DNA from: Hirundichthys speculiger
Taxonomy: Eukaryota; Chordata; Actinopteri; Beloniformes; Exocoetidae
Direction of reading: 5' to 3'
DNA length: 64,000 bases
NCBI GenBank assembly: GCA_018398805.1
Contig: JAGFBZ010000705.1
Span: 32,110-96,109 of the forward strand
Of the stretch, positions 22,501 through 33,632 are shown piece after piece. Position numbers and translations under genes: made by a program. Under the pieces are notes generated by a model, which was given only the letters and a program-made list of their open reading frames with translations, was not told where the DNA came from and did not search any database. The stretch's first letter is position 1; every line of letters begins with the position of its first letter.

Positions 22501-23945
22501 TTATTTACTTTTATTTTTATTTGTAAACCGTGATCTGACCAAAATGTCCTTAAGATTGGGTTTTTTCCAAAACGTCGAGCGAATTTTAAACTTTTGGAGT
22601 AACGGTTCGATTTCTTGTGTTTTGCGAAACTCCCTTCGAAGGAGTTTGTGTAGTTTTATCGTGGTAGAAGAAAACGTATGTATTAGGGGGATATGTTTAC
22701 GTGGTTTCTTTTCCGTGGTTCTTTTGTTGTTTCGGGTTAGATGATATCTGTTTTAAGGAGTGCCGCTCTGGTGTATCTCCTGTTCCTGAGGTTTTTGAAG
22801 AGCAATGTGGTTTCCCTTTCTGCTTCTTCCGGTTGGGAGCAAATTCTGTTGTAGCGGATGATCTGGGATTTTACGATTCCCAGAAAGGTGTGTTGTGGAT
22901 GGAAACTATGTCTATGGAGAAGAGCCTGTGTGTCTGTAGGTTTCCGGTAGAGTTTGTATTCCAATTTTTGGAGTAAGGGATTGGGATTCTTGAAAATCGT
23001 AGTGTCCAAGAAATCCACTTGGGTGGGATCGAGGTGAGGTTTGATCTTAATTGAGGGGTGGTGGTTGTTGAGGATGTCCACAAATTGGAAGAATTCTTCC
23101 CGTGTGTGGTTCCAAATGCCAAAAATGTCGTCCAAGTACCTGTAGAAGGTCTGGGGTTTGTTTGGGCATTTTTTTAAGACTTCTTCCTCCCATTGTGCCG
23201 TATAGATATTGGCATAGGAAGGTGAGAATATTTTGCCCATTGCTGTTCCTTTGATTTGTAGGAACCGTAAATTGGAAGTCGTTGCATTCTAGGTTTATTT
23301 TAAGGAGTTGGAGTATTTCTGTTTCGGGGCGGTTTGGGTCAGGGCATTTTTCGAAACAGTTTCGAATGGATTCCATTCCTTTTTCTGTTTCAATGTTGGT
23401 GTAGAGGCTTTCTACATCCATGGTGAAAAGGAAGCTGTCCGGGTGGATTTGCTCCTTTTTTATTTTTTCAAGGAAAACGTTTGTGTCCTTGATGTAACTA
23501 GGGTGTTTTGTGGAGAGGGGGCCCAGATAGTATTCTATCCTTTGCGCTGAGCCGTAAGATTCACTCCCACAATCGGAGACGATGGGGCGGCCAATGGGAT
23601 TTTGTAAGGGATTGTCCAAGATTTTGGATCCTTGTGTATTTTGGGGAGTAGGTAGAAGTATCTAGCTCGGGGTACATTTTGGCCCTGTAAATAGGTGAGT
23701 TGACTGTCGTTGAGTAGTCTCTTATCGTGTAGAGGAATTGCGTTTCTGGGTAAATCGGTTCCTTGAGCGGTTGGTAGTATTCTGCGTCGTTAAGTTGGCG
23801 TAGGGCTTCACGCATGTAGTCCTCACGATCCATGATGACTACCGTGGAACCCTTGTCCGCCGGTTTGACGACGAAGAAACACATTTTCAAAATCTTCTTT
23901 TGGGCTAAATGTGGGCTACGACGGGCCAACCTGATTTGACCTTAA
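22501..23945 (-). pseudogene. Penelope-like element reverse transcriptase, broken
   Basis: On the minus strand the protein runs in pieces. KPADKGSTVVIMDRE (about 23825-23866) and a FYLLPKIHKDP-like segment come first. Next are GRPIVSDCGSES, then PSYIKDTNVFLEKIK and FTMDVESLYTNI (about 23390-23425). MGKIFSPSYANIY and the catalytic YRYLDDIFGIW (YLDD at 23127-23138) follow, then VDFLDTTIFK and LYRKPTDTQALLHRHSFHP. After an in-frame stop near 22736 it resumes as KLLRREFRKTQ and NLKDILVRSRF, ending at 22501. These blocks identify a Penelope-like element. At least three frameshifts and one stop disrupt it. Only eight residues follow RSRF, and no GIY-YIG endonuclease is seen on either side; the N-terminus is truncated near 23945. 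Confidence 0.9.
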
Positions 23946-25278
23946 AAAAGACGTCCATGGACGTCTGGCGTTTGGTGGGTTTCAAGTCAGTCAGTGCATT
24001 TACATGCTGATTTTGCCAAATTTAATCACGATATTGCTTTGATTGATTCTTTGGCACTGAACCTATTAGATAATTAGCTCTGAGGGACAGACAGGCTCCC
24101 AGTCCTCCACAGTACCAGAGAACATTTGATCAACGAAATTAAAATAATGAGATATTTCTAAGAGACAATGTCAGAAAGGACATGTTTGGGAATCACGTTA
24201 ACAGTTTGAGAGCTTCGTTACAGCTGCGCCACATAAATGACAGCGCGGTGAGCTCATCGTTTTACACTGTATCGACCACACAGGTTTAAGACTCACAGCG
24301 GCATTGTTCTTGTTCTCATCGCTTATGGTTTTCATGTCATTCACACTTCTCCATTCACACAAACTGTTCTTCTATGAAATGTCAGGACATCAGTGAATTT
24401 TGTGCAAAGTCAGGCCTTTGTAATCCAGGTGATCAACATCCTCTCTGATCCCAGCTGTCCTTTTCCTGTCTCAGGCTCTCTCAGACATCCTGGCTTTGTT
24501 GAGCTTCGTTTGTGTTGATCAAAACTGGTACCAGTTGTCCTACTTGTCAACTAGTGGCTTTTGTGAGCAACCGTTTCATGCAGTCTGTTAGCCAACTGCT
24601 AACTACTGTTGTGGGGTTGCTTTGGTTTCCACGGCTTTATTGGTTCTGCTAACCAACTGGCCTGTCCCTGGAAGGTTCCTCGGTTCACCAGCGTCCTGCT
24701 GCCTGTGTGAAGGGTTCCCAGCTTCAGTGCTGGCTGCCAGCATGTAGCTGTTTTAACATCAGGTTTCTGTGAAGCCAAGTCCTGCACACAAGAACAGCAA
24801 GAGGCAGCATCGTGCTTTAATATCCCCCCCTGCTGTGTAAATTGGATCTCATCCCTGCTTGTTGAAACCCTACTGACTCACAGTTGGGTAAATAAAATCG
24901 TCTCGCTGAAAGGAACATGGCAAATGATTGACATGAAAAACCTGATTCTCACATATTTCCAAGGTTTTATATTGAGACACTGTAATCAGTAACCCTGCGT
25001 CTGCTGTGGTGCATCTGCCACACCTACAGTAACCGGTCCTGTTTCCAGTTGTGTAGCTGTGGCTCTACTAATTCTAGATTAAAAAATAAATAAAATAAAA
25101 TAAATAAGATAAGCTCACTATTAATCTTATATTTGGCTACCTCATCACTCACTTCTGCAGGCGAAGCAATATTCTGCAGTCGTAGTTTAATCTCCACCTC
25201 TGCTGCAAAACACACAGAACAGTAAAATATTAAAGGCAGCTAATGACATCACTCTTTATTATTATTATTATTATTATA
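23946..25278. other. Unassigned sequence, no gene seen
   Basis: No domain or named element recognised. A short (tta)n tract lies at about 25255-25277, and an A/T-rich block aaataaaataaaataaa at about 25083-25106. Confidence 0.45.
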
Positions 25279-25770
25279 CAGAGGGAGATAAAAAATCTGT
25301 GAACTCCTTGGAATTAATTGGTTTTCTGCATTTCTTTACAGAAAGTGAGCTGAGCTTTATATAAGTCCGAGAAATAGACAAACACAATGTGCTTAGGATG
25401 ATAATGCAGAGACATTTATAGTTTCTCTTATTTTTATGGAACACATCCATTAAACGTTCAAACAGTTAATGGAATCTTGCAGTTATACTTCCTTATGCCA
25501 GGAACTTTCTGTAGCTCAGCATTTCAGAGGGGTTTTTGAACGTTCCTCTTTACAGGACCGCTACATTCTTCACATGCTTCTGACACATTTGGAGGATGTC
25601 TGGTGTAAAACTACTCTAGAATAAATCTTTTGGGTTCAGATCTGACTCTGACCGGGCCTCTTCAGAAGGTGATTTATCTGCTCCTTTATCCATCCTGTGA
25701 TGGATCCATAGTCAAGGTCACTGTGTCGAATCAACCATCTGAGCTTCAGCTTCACCACCAAACATCATCC
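25279..25770 (-). mobile_element. Tc1-like element, end plus decayed transposase C-terminus
   Basis: Starting right after TA (25277-25278), the segment reads cagagggagataaaaaatct and gaactccttggaattaattg, the terminal region of a fish Tc1 family. From about 25540, cgttcctctttacaggaccg, ggaggatgtctggtgtaaaa and tctgactctgaccgggcct match the minus-strand 3' portion of its transposase. There are many differences and no open frame. The other end is missing. Confidence 0.65.
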
Positions 25771-26934
25771 AGGAGGATATTTAGGTAAACTTCATAATCG
25801 TAACTCGTTTACCTTGTAGTATCAGTCAAACTGAGTTTTTTTGTTTTTTTGGAAAAGATTTATATTTATATAAAGGATTTATATGTGTTCCTACACACAC
25901 ACACACACACACACATGCACGCGCACACACACATAATTAACTGGATTTTTATCAAACCATAGGGGCCACCACAGGAGCCCACTATAGGACCCACCACAGG
26001 ACCCACCACAGGGGCCAACCACAGGACAACCTGCTCGCTGAGAATAGTTATGTTACGCATGTTTACATTAAAATCTCCAAAAGTCTCAAATAACACCAGA
26101 AATGGCCACTAGTTGCTTTAAAACAATAAAGCTGCCAGAGGAGTCTGAATAATTGCTAAATAGCAACAAAGATGCTTAAATTTCGCCACTGCTTCTTCAC
26201 AACTGGCAAACGAACTGTAGGTGCATTACCGCCACCTACCAGGCAGGAGTGTGTTATTTTTTTCTGCCAAGCGCCACCACATTTATATTCTATAAAAAAA
26301 AAATTCCCCACAAGGTAACATCAGGTATAATCAGTTCAACATGTTACACTGTTGTTCACATTGTGTTTAAAGTGACTGTAGTTTGCTCTTTTTCTGTCAG
26401 CTAATTTGAATCTCTCGTACCTCTACAGCAGCTTTACATCCAGCATAAAACCAAAAAACCGTAACTGTATATTCTGTATGAATGGCAAAGTCACAAGGAG
26501 CAGCTGTGGGTCAGAAAGCAGATGTGGGTCTAGTGGTTTCTGTTCTGGCTCTGGTCTGGATCTCAGTCCTTTCAGCTGGACTGAGATCCAGACCATTTGC
26601 AGTCCAAGTCATTGAAATTATACGTATTTATTAAAGTAAAGTTTTTATGCCTTTTACTCTTTGGAGAGATGCACTATCATTCAAAAAATGATGTGATCAT
26701 CATCATCAGCAGTAACAACGGGCTCATATTGTGTCTTTCTAGTCCAGGGACCCCTCAAGGCACTTTTACAACACAAGCAGCTTTCTCTTAATGCCACACA
26801 CACATTAATTACATCAATTTATTTATTGGACCAAACTCTTCCTATAATTACTCCTACAAGTCAGATTACCGACTAGTTAATGTGCATGAAGCCCCGGCAG
26901 GACTGAGTATAACCAGTCCAAACAGCATGTTGTT
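25771..26934. other. Unassigned sequence with CA repeat and short tandem
   Basis: A (CA)n run lies at 25893-25914, continuing interrupted to 25933. At 25963-26025 there is an irregular 12-15 bp tandem based on ggacccaccaca. No gene recognised. Confidence 0.5.
26553..26594. repeat. Perfect 17-bp stem inverted repeat
   Basis: GGTCTGGATCTCAGTCC (26553-26569) is the exact reverse complement of bases 26578-26594, with an 8-nt spacer tttcagct. It is not at the end of any element I can recognise, and no T-run follows, so a bacterial-type terminator is not implied. Confidence 0.85.
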
Positions 26935-26996
26935 GGGGTGGATGGGGACACCCCCGTAGACACGGGGACAACATGCAAACTCCACACAGAAACCAA
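26935..26996 (-). mobile_element. Short SINE/LINE-derived fragment
   Basis: The segment gtagacacggggacaacatg then caaactccacacagaaa is the reverse complement of the tgtggagtttgcatgttctc block seen in many fish SINEs. Only about 60 bp is present. No promoter head or tail. Confidence 0.55.
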
Positions 26997-27440
26997 ACAT
27001 CCTTTCAACCGATGAAATACGAAAGTTTCATCAAAATCCTGAGTGACTGTAGTGAATTTGTTCTCTTCAGGTGGTCACCTTCACACATTTCATTGGAACG
27101 GCACCAAACACAAGTTCCAGCGTCATCACCTTTCCTGATGCAGATCGGTGATTCATCACTGAATATTAGTCCATTGTTCCAATGGAACCTTTTTTTTTCT
27201 GATTTATGTCATCTATAAATTTGACACTTTGACACTTTGATGTCTTTCTTGGTCTACCGGTACGCTTCCCTTTTTACAACCTTCTCGTATTAATTACATT
27301 TGGTCCAGATTTGAGACGCAGCTGACGGGGAACAACCAACATCTTCAAAGTTCCATCATGATTTACCTTCCTGAAGCAGTTTTACAACCATTTCCTTTGT
27401 TTCAACTACCCTCTGTTGTGTTGTAGCCGTGATTCACATC
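26997..27440 (-). pseudogene. Tc1-like transposase pseudogene (third family)
   Basis: On the minus strand, VVETKEMVVKLLQEGKS and then DVGCSPSAASQIWTK (about 27300-27410) form a helix-turn-helix. KRTGRPRKTSK (about 27235-27270) is the GRPR hook. After a deletion, LIFSDESPICIRKGDDAG and VWCRSNEMCEGDHLKR (about 27050-27170) give the second catalytic aspartate in FSDES. It ends at a stop near 26998. The deletion removes the first catalytic region and most of the linker, and the third catalytic residue is absent. The direction is opposite to the Tc1 at 18380 and the sequence belongs to a different family. Confidence 0.8.
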
Positions 27441-28602
27441 AGTCAGCTTGGTGCAACAACACACGAAGGTGTGCCAGCTCTCTCTTTATTTAACTGCTGA
27501 TGTCTTAATTTATTCGTAATGTAATACACAAACCCTGATGTTTCACTTCGGTGAGCTTCATGAGTTTGAGCAGCAATAATGCAGATGGGTTTAAATTATC
27601 GCCCTACAGCTGTTAATAATCAGACTCGTAAATTCGATTCAAACAGAGAAGGTGCTTTAATTTAAGATCAGCTGTGAAACTCCTAAGTTCATATGGCCTC
27701 GGTCGAAATGCAGCAGTTGCGAAAAGTAGAATTTCTCCTTGTAATTTGGCTTCTTCGCACCTTCACCAGAGCGGCCAACAGCGAATCAATATTCCCAGTT
27801 AGTACACTCAGGTGGAAGTAAGGTGATGTGGTGTTCTGCTTACTGAAATGTATTTGTTGTCAGATTTAGGGCCAAGGGGCAGCTTTGTCAGAAAAAACAA
27901 TATTTAACTGCAAAAGAGATTATTGTTTACTCCAATGGTCATCAATTTTAAGGGTCAGGGTAAAGTTTTAGACACAATCGTTGTCTCTGCTATATTATTA
28001 ATTTGCAGCTCTGGGCAAAGTCATGTCGGAAAGATCAATACGGCACGCACGGGTTACAATTATGTGGAAATTAATCAGAGCCATCGGCTCGTTCACCCTG
28101 TAAATAATCAAGGGACAAATCTCGCCGCCGCCTGGAAACCATAGAGGAGTAAAACGCTTGAGGCCGGCACAATTTAGGGATCAATCAGAAGGGCTTTTAT
28201 GGCAACGGTTGGAAAAGAGAGAATCTGAAATTGAGCTGTGATGAATAAGCCTGTAGAGGATAGTGTGCAGGAATCGATGGTAGATGATTCATTTCTGGTG
28301 CTGTAGTGGTGGCAAGCTGAGTCCCCCAGGAAGTCCAGAGCGATGTCTGCGATCATGAAAGCCTGTCGAGACGAGGCCTGTGTCAGCCTGACTTTTAGTT
28401 GACTTTCTAGATTATTATCATCAGGTCATTATCAACGCAGAACCCAACTTTCAGGGGAAAAGTTTCATGAAATGTGTGACTCTGATGGTTGTATTAGCAT
28501 GAGTTAGGTTGATAATTCTGATCCTGGATGCTGTAAAAGTTGCAGTTAGACTCCAGTCTCAACATCGTCCTGGCATTTACACACAAAAGCAGAGCACCTT
28601 TG
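27441..28602. other. Low-repeat island
   Basis: No coding frame is recognised. Bases 27640-27800 and 27990-28140 are non-repetitive, with several homeobox-like taattaat/aataatc motifs and a long non-coding look. They are candidates for conserved non-coding DNA, but I have no alignment. Confidence 0.35.
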
Positions 28603-28605
28603 TTA

Positions 28606-28865
28606 CACTCTCAGAAAAGAAAGTACAGAATTGTACTTTAGAGGTACAATGGCTTGTCACTGGGGCAGTACCCTCAGAAGGTACAGTTTTGTACCCTTTT
28701 GTACCCTTTGTACCCACTTGAGTACATATATGTACCTTTTGGACCATCAAAAAGGTACATATAGGTACCTTAAGGTCCAATAATTAACCCTAGGGGGTAC
28801 ATTTGTGTAGATTGTACCTCAGGGGACAAAAAAGGACTCGTACTGTACCCCTATTTCTGAGAGTG
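28606..28865. mobile_element. TA-flanked MITE with CACTCTCAGAAA ends
   Basis: The 260-bp element starts cactctcagaaaagaaagta and ends tactgtacccctatttctga then gagtg, forming inverted ends of about 22 bp. TA flanks both sides (28604-28605 and 28866-28867). The interior is filled with ggtacat/gtacc motifs that are internally palindromic. The two-base TA suggests a Tc1/mariner-type origin. It has no coding frame. Confidence 0.72.
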
Positions 28866-28979
28866 TATCGATACCTTTTCCCGCTGGATCCCCAGCTATC
28901 GGCGCCGGATCCTGGAAAGACGGATGTGATCAGAAACATGTCATCAGGAGGTCAAGAAGAACAGAAGTTGGATAAATGA

Positions 28980-29170
28980 AGGGGACCACTGTTGCATTTT
29001 TCAAGCTTCTTATGCTCCATGTTCCCGTTGTTGTCTCTTAGGACTGCTGCATCGAGCACGGCTGTCTTCTTCTGCAGTTTTTCAACCATCACAGTGTTGT
29101 AACCAGACACTCTCTGGCATCTTTAGAAGCCTTGGGAATTCCAACCCATCCTCCGGTTCTTCAGCCATCT
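28980..29170 (-). mobile_element. Possible LINE coding fragment
   Basis: On the minus strand, VMVEKLQKKTA, then AAVLRDNNGNMEHKKL, resembles the segment DKLQKKTAV.DVA.P.D.N...KEHEKL near the C-terminus of some non-LTR retrotransposon proteins. Only about 60 codons, with frame changes. I am unsure of the clade. Confidence 0.4.
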
Positions 29171-31058
29171 GATGATGGTGTTCCACAAACCTACTGTGAT
29201 ATGATGGACTGTCTCAGGGGGACGTGGTCTCTAACAACCTTTTATTCACCACTTATTAGGCTTCTTGAGATCACACGTCTTCAGTCTGTCTTTGTCACAT
29301 GCCAGACAGGGACTTGTCATTCTGTTCTTCATATTTTTCTTTTGTTCTGATGGACCACTGGATCTCGTTGTTGTCGTAACAGGACTAACGTTGTTTACTC
29401 ATGTTACCTTTCATAATGGTCCTAATGTTGTAGTATATGTAGTAATTCAGTATATCTGGCCACCATGATGCCTGACAGGAACTTCCATGCTCAGGTTTCA
29501 TGAATTTAGGTTATTGGCTGGTAATCTAATTGAATTACCCCCTTCAGGAGATCCTGTGTGATCAGGGCTGTCTGGCCTTGGCTCAGCCAGTCTAGATGGG
29601 CCTCAACAAAGATGCATTATTCTTCTTCTTTTTGCTATATGATCAAAAACTGCATTGAATTTCTTTTGCCAGTTGTTTGTCATGTCCTGCTCTTTGTGTT
29701 TGAGGTTCTTTCATGGATGTTTACGTGATGGGCGCTGGATTGTTATTCGGTGGTCAGCTTCTAGATCCAGCAGACACAGAAAATCATTGTTATGTGATGT
29801 TTCTATCTCCCATAATGCATTTCCAGTTGGTCTCCTCTGATCATAGCCTTCTCCTCAGAGTACACTCATACACTTGAATGATTCAGTGAAGGACTTTTTA
29901 TTAATATTGTTGTCCTGGGCTCTGCTTCTTGAATGTACCTGTTCAGGTGGACAGATTGAGATCTGAGTCTCTGTTTCAGAACGGAGTCAGAAAACCTACT
30001 CAGACTTCAGAAACTAGTTTTCGGTTTCAGAGCAGGTGTTCAGAGTTACTTCAGTCAACTCAAACTTACCACGACTATAAAAACCCATCATCAATGTGAG
30101 CTCTGAGACTGTGATGGCAATGCAGAGTAAATGGAAGAGATCCTCCTGCTCTTCTTCAGTCACGTGACTTTCTGCAGAAACGTAAAATGGTAGACAGTTG
30201 ATGCCAACATTAACAAATAAAAAAAATAGTTCAAAGAGCTTCAATGGTTATATGGCTGCAGTCAAAACATCCAGTGACTCTGGATGATCCTTTACTCACA
30301 GAAGTGGAAGCAGTTATTCTAAATAACTAATGATACCAACGTATCATGTAGGCTACCCTAAATCCGTCTTTGAGGACTCTCATGTTTGTGCCTGGTGAGA
30401 GAGACAAAAAATAAAACTTGACTGTACATAGTTATGTATATCCATCCATCCATCCATTATCTGTACCCGTTTCATCCTCTGAAGGTAGTTATGTATAATA
30501 AAAGATAATTAATTCATTTGTGAGCTGGGGGATATTCTGTAGTATGAAAGTATGACGGGTGATATTTGTGATGCACAGAAGAATAAGATCAGGTACATCA
30601 GAAACTGCAACTCTGCAGAAAAACAGTAACGATCTTTAAAAAAAACTTAATCAGAGTATCATAAACAGTGAAGGCTGGTTTGACAGCAGTGAACCATTTA
30701 GATCCTCAATAAACCTTCCCGATACGTCATCATTCAGACGTCTCCAAAATAAACGTTATAAGACCGAAACTGAACTGTTTCAGCGTCATGACGGGAGGAG
30801 ACAGAAACTTTGTGGAAGTTAACCTGCTCCCACCAGGTTTAGTTCAGTCAGTCCGGCTCAGCTGAACCCTCTTTCTTGGGGTTCAGTGACTTCGATTTGT
30901 GAAAGGGAAGACTCAGAGATTCCCTGAGTTCAGCTTCAACAGACTTTTTGAAGATCAGAATGGTGACCCACCTCCTGAAACGGACCCCTGATGTGTCACA
31001 TATGGACATTTGTATTTCTGAGGAATTTATTTCTCTGTGAGCCTTTCTGTTGTTGTTT
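29171..31058. other. Unassigned sequence, no gene seen
   Basis: No recognised domain or element. A short (catc)n at 30441-30457 followed by attatctgtacccg looks like the edge of a fish SINE or LINE tail. Frames up to 76 codons have no family resemblance. Confidence 0.4.
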
Positions 31059-31059
31059 T

Positions 31060-31930
31060 GATAGATCAATCAAACAATCAAACAGCTTTTATTTGTAGAG
31101 CCCTTTAGTACACACAAGGTGACCAAAGTGCTTTCAATTAAAATCAACATTAAAACAAAACAATTTAAATTGGAAAAAATATCTCACATCATTACTGTGT
31201 ATTAAAAGCCAGTCTGAATAAGTGGGTTTTAAGTCTGGATTTAAAAAGCCCAAAGTCAGTGATGGTACGCCTTTCAGGGGACAGCTTATTCCAGAGTTTG
31301 CGCCCAGCTCTCGAGAAGGCCCGATCACCTCAGAGTTTAGTCCTGGTTCTGGGGACTTCCAGCAGGACCTGGTTTGAGGACCGTAAGGCTCTAGTAGGGT
31401 TCTGAACACGCACGTTGTTCACATAAATAAGGAGGGGCAAGGCCATGAAGGGCTTTAAAAACAAAGATCAACATTTTAAAATCGATTCTAAAAGAAACAG
31501 GAAGCCAGTGAAGGGCAAATAAAACTGGGGTGACGTGTCCCTGATGTCGAGTGTTGGTTAAAAAGCGTGCAGCAGCATTCTGGACCAGCTGAAGATGGCT
31601 GAGTGACGACTTGGAGACACCAACATGCAGTGCATTGCAATAATCAATTCTTGAGCTTATAAAAGCATGAATGATTTTTTTCCAAGTCTGCACGATTGAA
31701 GAATGGTTTTACTTTGGTTAAAACACGAAACTGATAAAAAAAAAACCACCGTGACCAAGCTGTCAATTTGCTTGTTGAATTTTAAGCTGCTGTCAAAAAT
31801 AACGATTTAATAATAAAGATTTCAGCTTAAAAGATGATCACCAGAGTGTGCTGAACCACCAAAGAGAACATACTCTGTTTTATCTTCATTTTAAGTGCAA
31901 AAAATCTTGCCCTGACCACATTTTAATATC
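31060..31930 (-). pseudogene. Non-LTR LINE reverse transcriptase C-terminal half (jockey superclade)
   Basis: Read on the minus strand: EDKTEYVLFGGSA and DSSLKFNKQID come first. Then the frame 31391-31693 gives WKKIIHAFISSRIDYCNALH, SHLQLVQNAAARFLTNTRH and ALHWLPVSFRIDFKMLIFVF. A frameshift leads to FSRAGRKLWNKLSPE and FGLFKSRLKTHLFRLAF with a stop near 31200. These are the ordered C-terminal blocks of a common fish LINE. The active-site domain is missing and the frame is broken in several places. The A-T-rich 3' end lies near 31060-31130. Confidence 0.85.
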
Positions 31931-32344
31931 AGATGGTCCCATGAGGTATAGCAGGCAACACCAACCCCACATCTCCCAGCAGACATTCAGAAGGTACTTT
32001 GTTACTTAGTGAGAGATCACGGAGGCTGAAGTTAGCTCAGGTTTGATCTGCCACAGATCAGTTTCAGCTGTACTTGTGTTAGGTTATCAGAGTTTGGTCC
32101 TGGGATTGTTAACCTGAGTCAAGGATCAGTTTTAACACACATTCTTTGTCGTCATAAGACACTTAGCTTTGCCTGTCTTCAAATGATATATATTTTAGAA
32201 GTTATCACAGGTTCAAAAGAATGGAAATCCACAGTTTTCTGACTGTTTGTCATCACAAAATTATAACTTTAGTTATAATTTTTTTTGACCGCCTGACTGC
32301 ATAGTTTCTTTTTTTTTTTTTTTACAAGGTGCCGCCAGAATAAA
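31931..32344. other. Unassigned sequence
   Basis: No gene or element recognised. A T-run lies at about 32310-32324 just before the Tigger element. Confidence 0.4.
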
Positions 32345-32346
32345 TA

Positions 32347-33062
32347 CAGTTGTACCTCTACTTACGAAATTAATTGGTTATGGAAGTGGTTTCGTGAAAA
32401 TTCGGTGAGTAGAGACGTGTTTTCCATGTAAATGCTCTAATCCGTTCAAAGCCCCCCAAAATTCGGACATACATTTTTTATAAATTATAAAAATGCATAA
32501 AAACAACAAATACATGTTACCATTAGATTACTGTACAATAAACATAAAATTAGAGTTGTACATAATAAAAAACAAAGAATAAAGTAAAGAATAAAACTTA
32601 TGTTCATTTACATTTTAACTGCTATCGTCGTCACCTTTTCTCTCTCAGCAGTGGTTTTTGTCTTATGTTTTGTAAAGAACCGATCAAAGGACGTTTGCTT
32701 TTGTCGGCTTTTAACAATCCTTCAAAAATGTGCAAGGCAAACATCATCATAGTGAGCGATAGCCCGACTAGTGAACACTTTTTCTGGGTGATTCTTTTCA
32801 ACGAATTCCAAAAACTTCATGGAATTTTCCTAAAATGTTAAAGGGATGCCGGGAAGATGCTAGCAGATAACCAATGGCAGAGCAGCTACAAGTATGTTTA
32901 CGTTCGGTAAACTCTGGTAGCTGCAAGTAGCACTGCGTACTGTATTTTTGCCTTTCGTATCCTGAAATTTCGTTCATAACAAGAGGCAATAGTTTCCCAT
33001 TGCGGCGTTTCGTAACCTGAAAACTCCATATGTAGAGACATTCGGAAGTAGAAATACCACTG
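32347..33062 (-). mobile_element. Tigger/pogo-like deleted element with both ends
   Basis: The left end is cagttgtacctctacttacg and the right end ttcggaagtagaaataccactg, inverted repeats of Tigger type, with TA on both sides (32345-32346 and 33063-33064). The minus strand at about 32620-32830 encodes EKNHPEKV, AHFKK-like and KSRQKQTSFDRFFTK-like segments from the transposase C-terminus. The catalytic DDE region is missing, so the 716-bp copy is non-autonomous. It is the best guide for the broken copy at 3065-3903. Confidence 0.88.
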
Positions 33063-33073
33063 TATTTGGCATA

Positions 33074-33632
33074 GAGGCGGATCAATCCAAATATCAATAA
33101 TATCGATACCAACGCTGGTATTAATATTGAACAATACTCATGTAAAAAGATCGATACTCAAACTTTTTTCTTTTTTTTTCTTTCCAAAGAACTAACTATA
33201 TTTCAAAGAAATATAGTTAAGACTTGAAATATGTATCCCTTTGAAAGGTGTTATCTAAGATAAAATAACATTAGATAATCTTTTATTTATCCCATGACGG
33301 GGACATTTTTAGAGTTAAAGCAACAGGAAAAGGCACAGAGTGCAAAAAATTACACAAGTATTGAAAGATATAATATAAAAGGTGGGCTAAAAAAAAAAAA
33401 ATTATGAACAGAAATTCAACTCCAGAGAATATTTACATAAAAATGTTGAAGATATAAAGTTTGACAAAATTCTATTCTTGGCTTTAACAAAATAATCCAA
33501 AGACAAAAATCACAAAAGTTCATGATAGATAAACCTTAATATGAAAAAGCATCAGGTATCGGTATCGGCGATACTGGCCCTGTATTTACTTGGTATTGGA
33601 TTGATACCAAAATTCTCAGTATCGCCCACCTC
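33074..33632 (-). mobile_element. Terminal-inverted-repeat element E, copy 2, with LINE tail inserted
   Basis: The ends (gaggcggatcaatccaaata on the left and agtatcgcccacctc on the right) match the family at 14051-15038 in reverse. Between about 33255 and 33390 lies agataatcttttatttatcc catgacggggac, the reverse complement of a fish LINE 3' tail, which looks like a later insertion. The copy begins 10 bases after the Tigger element. Confidence 0.6.

Noticed and set aside
22701..22976. Plus-strand open frame of 91 codons
   Set aside because: It is the antisense shadow of the Penelope-like reverse transcriptase.
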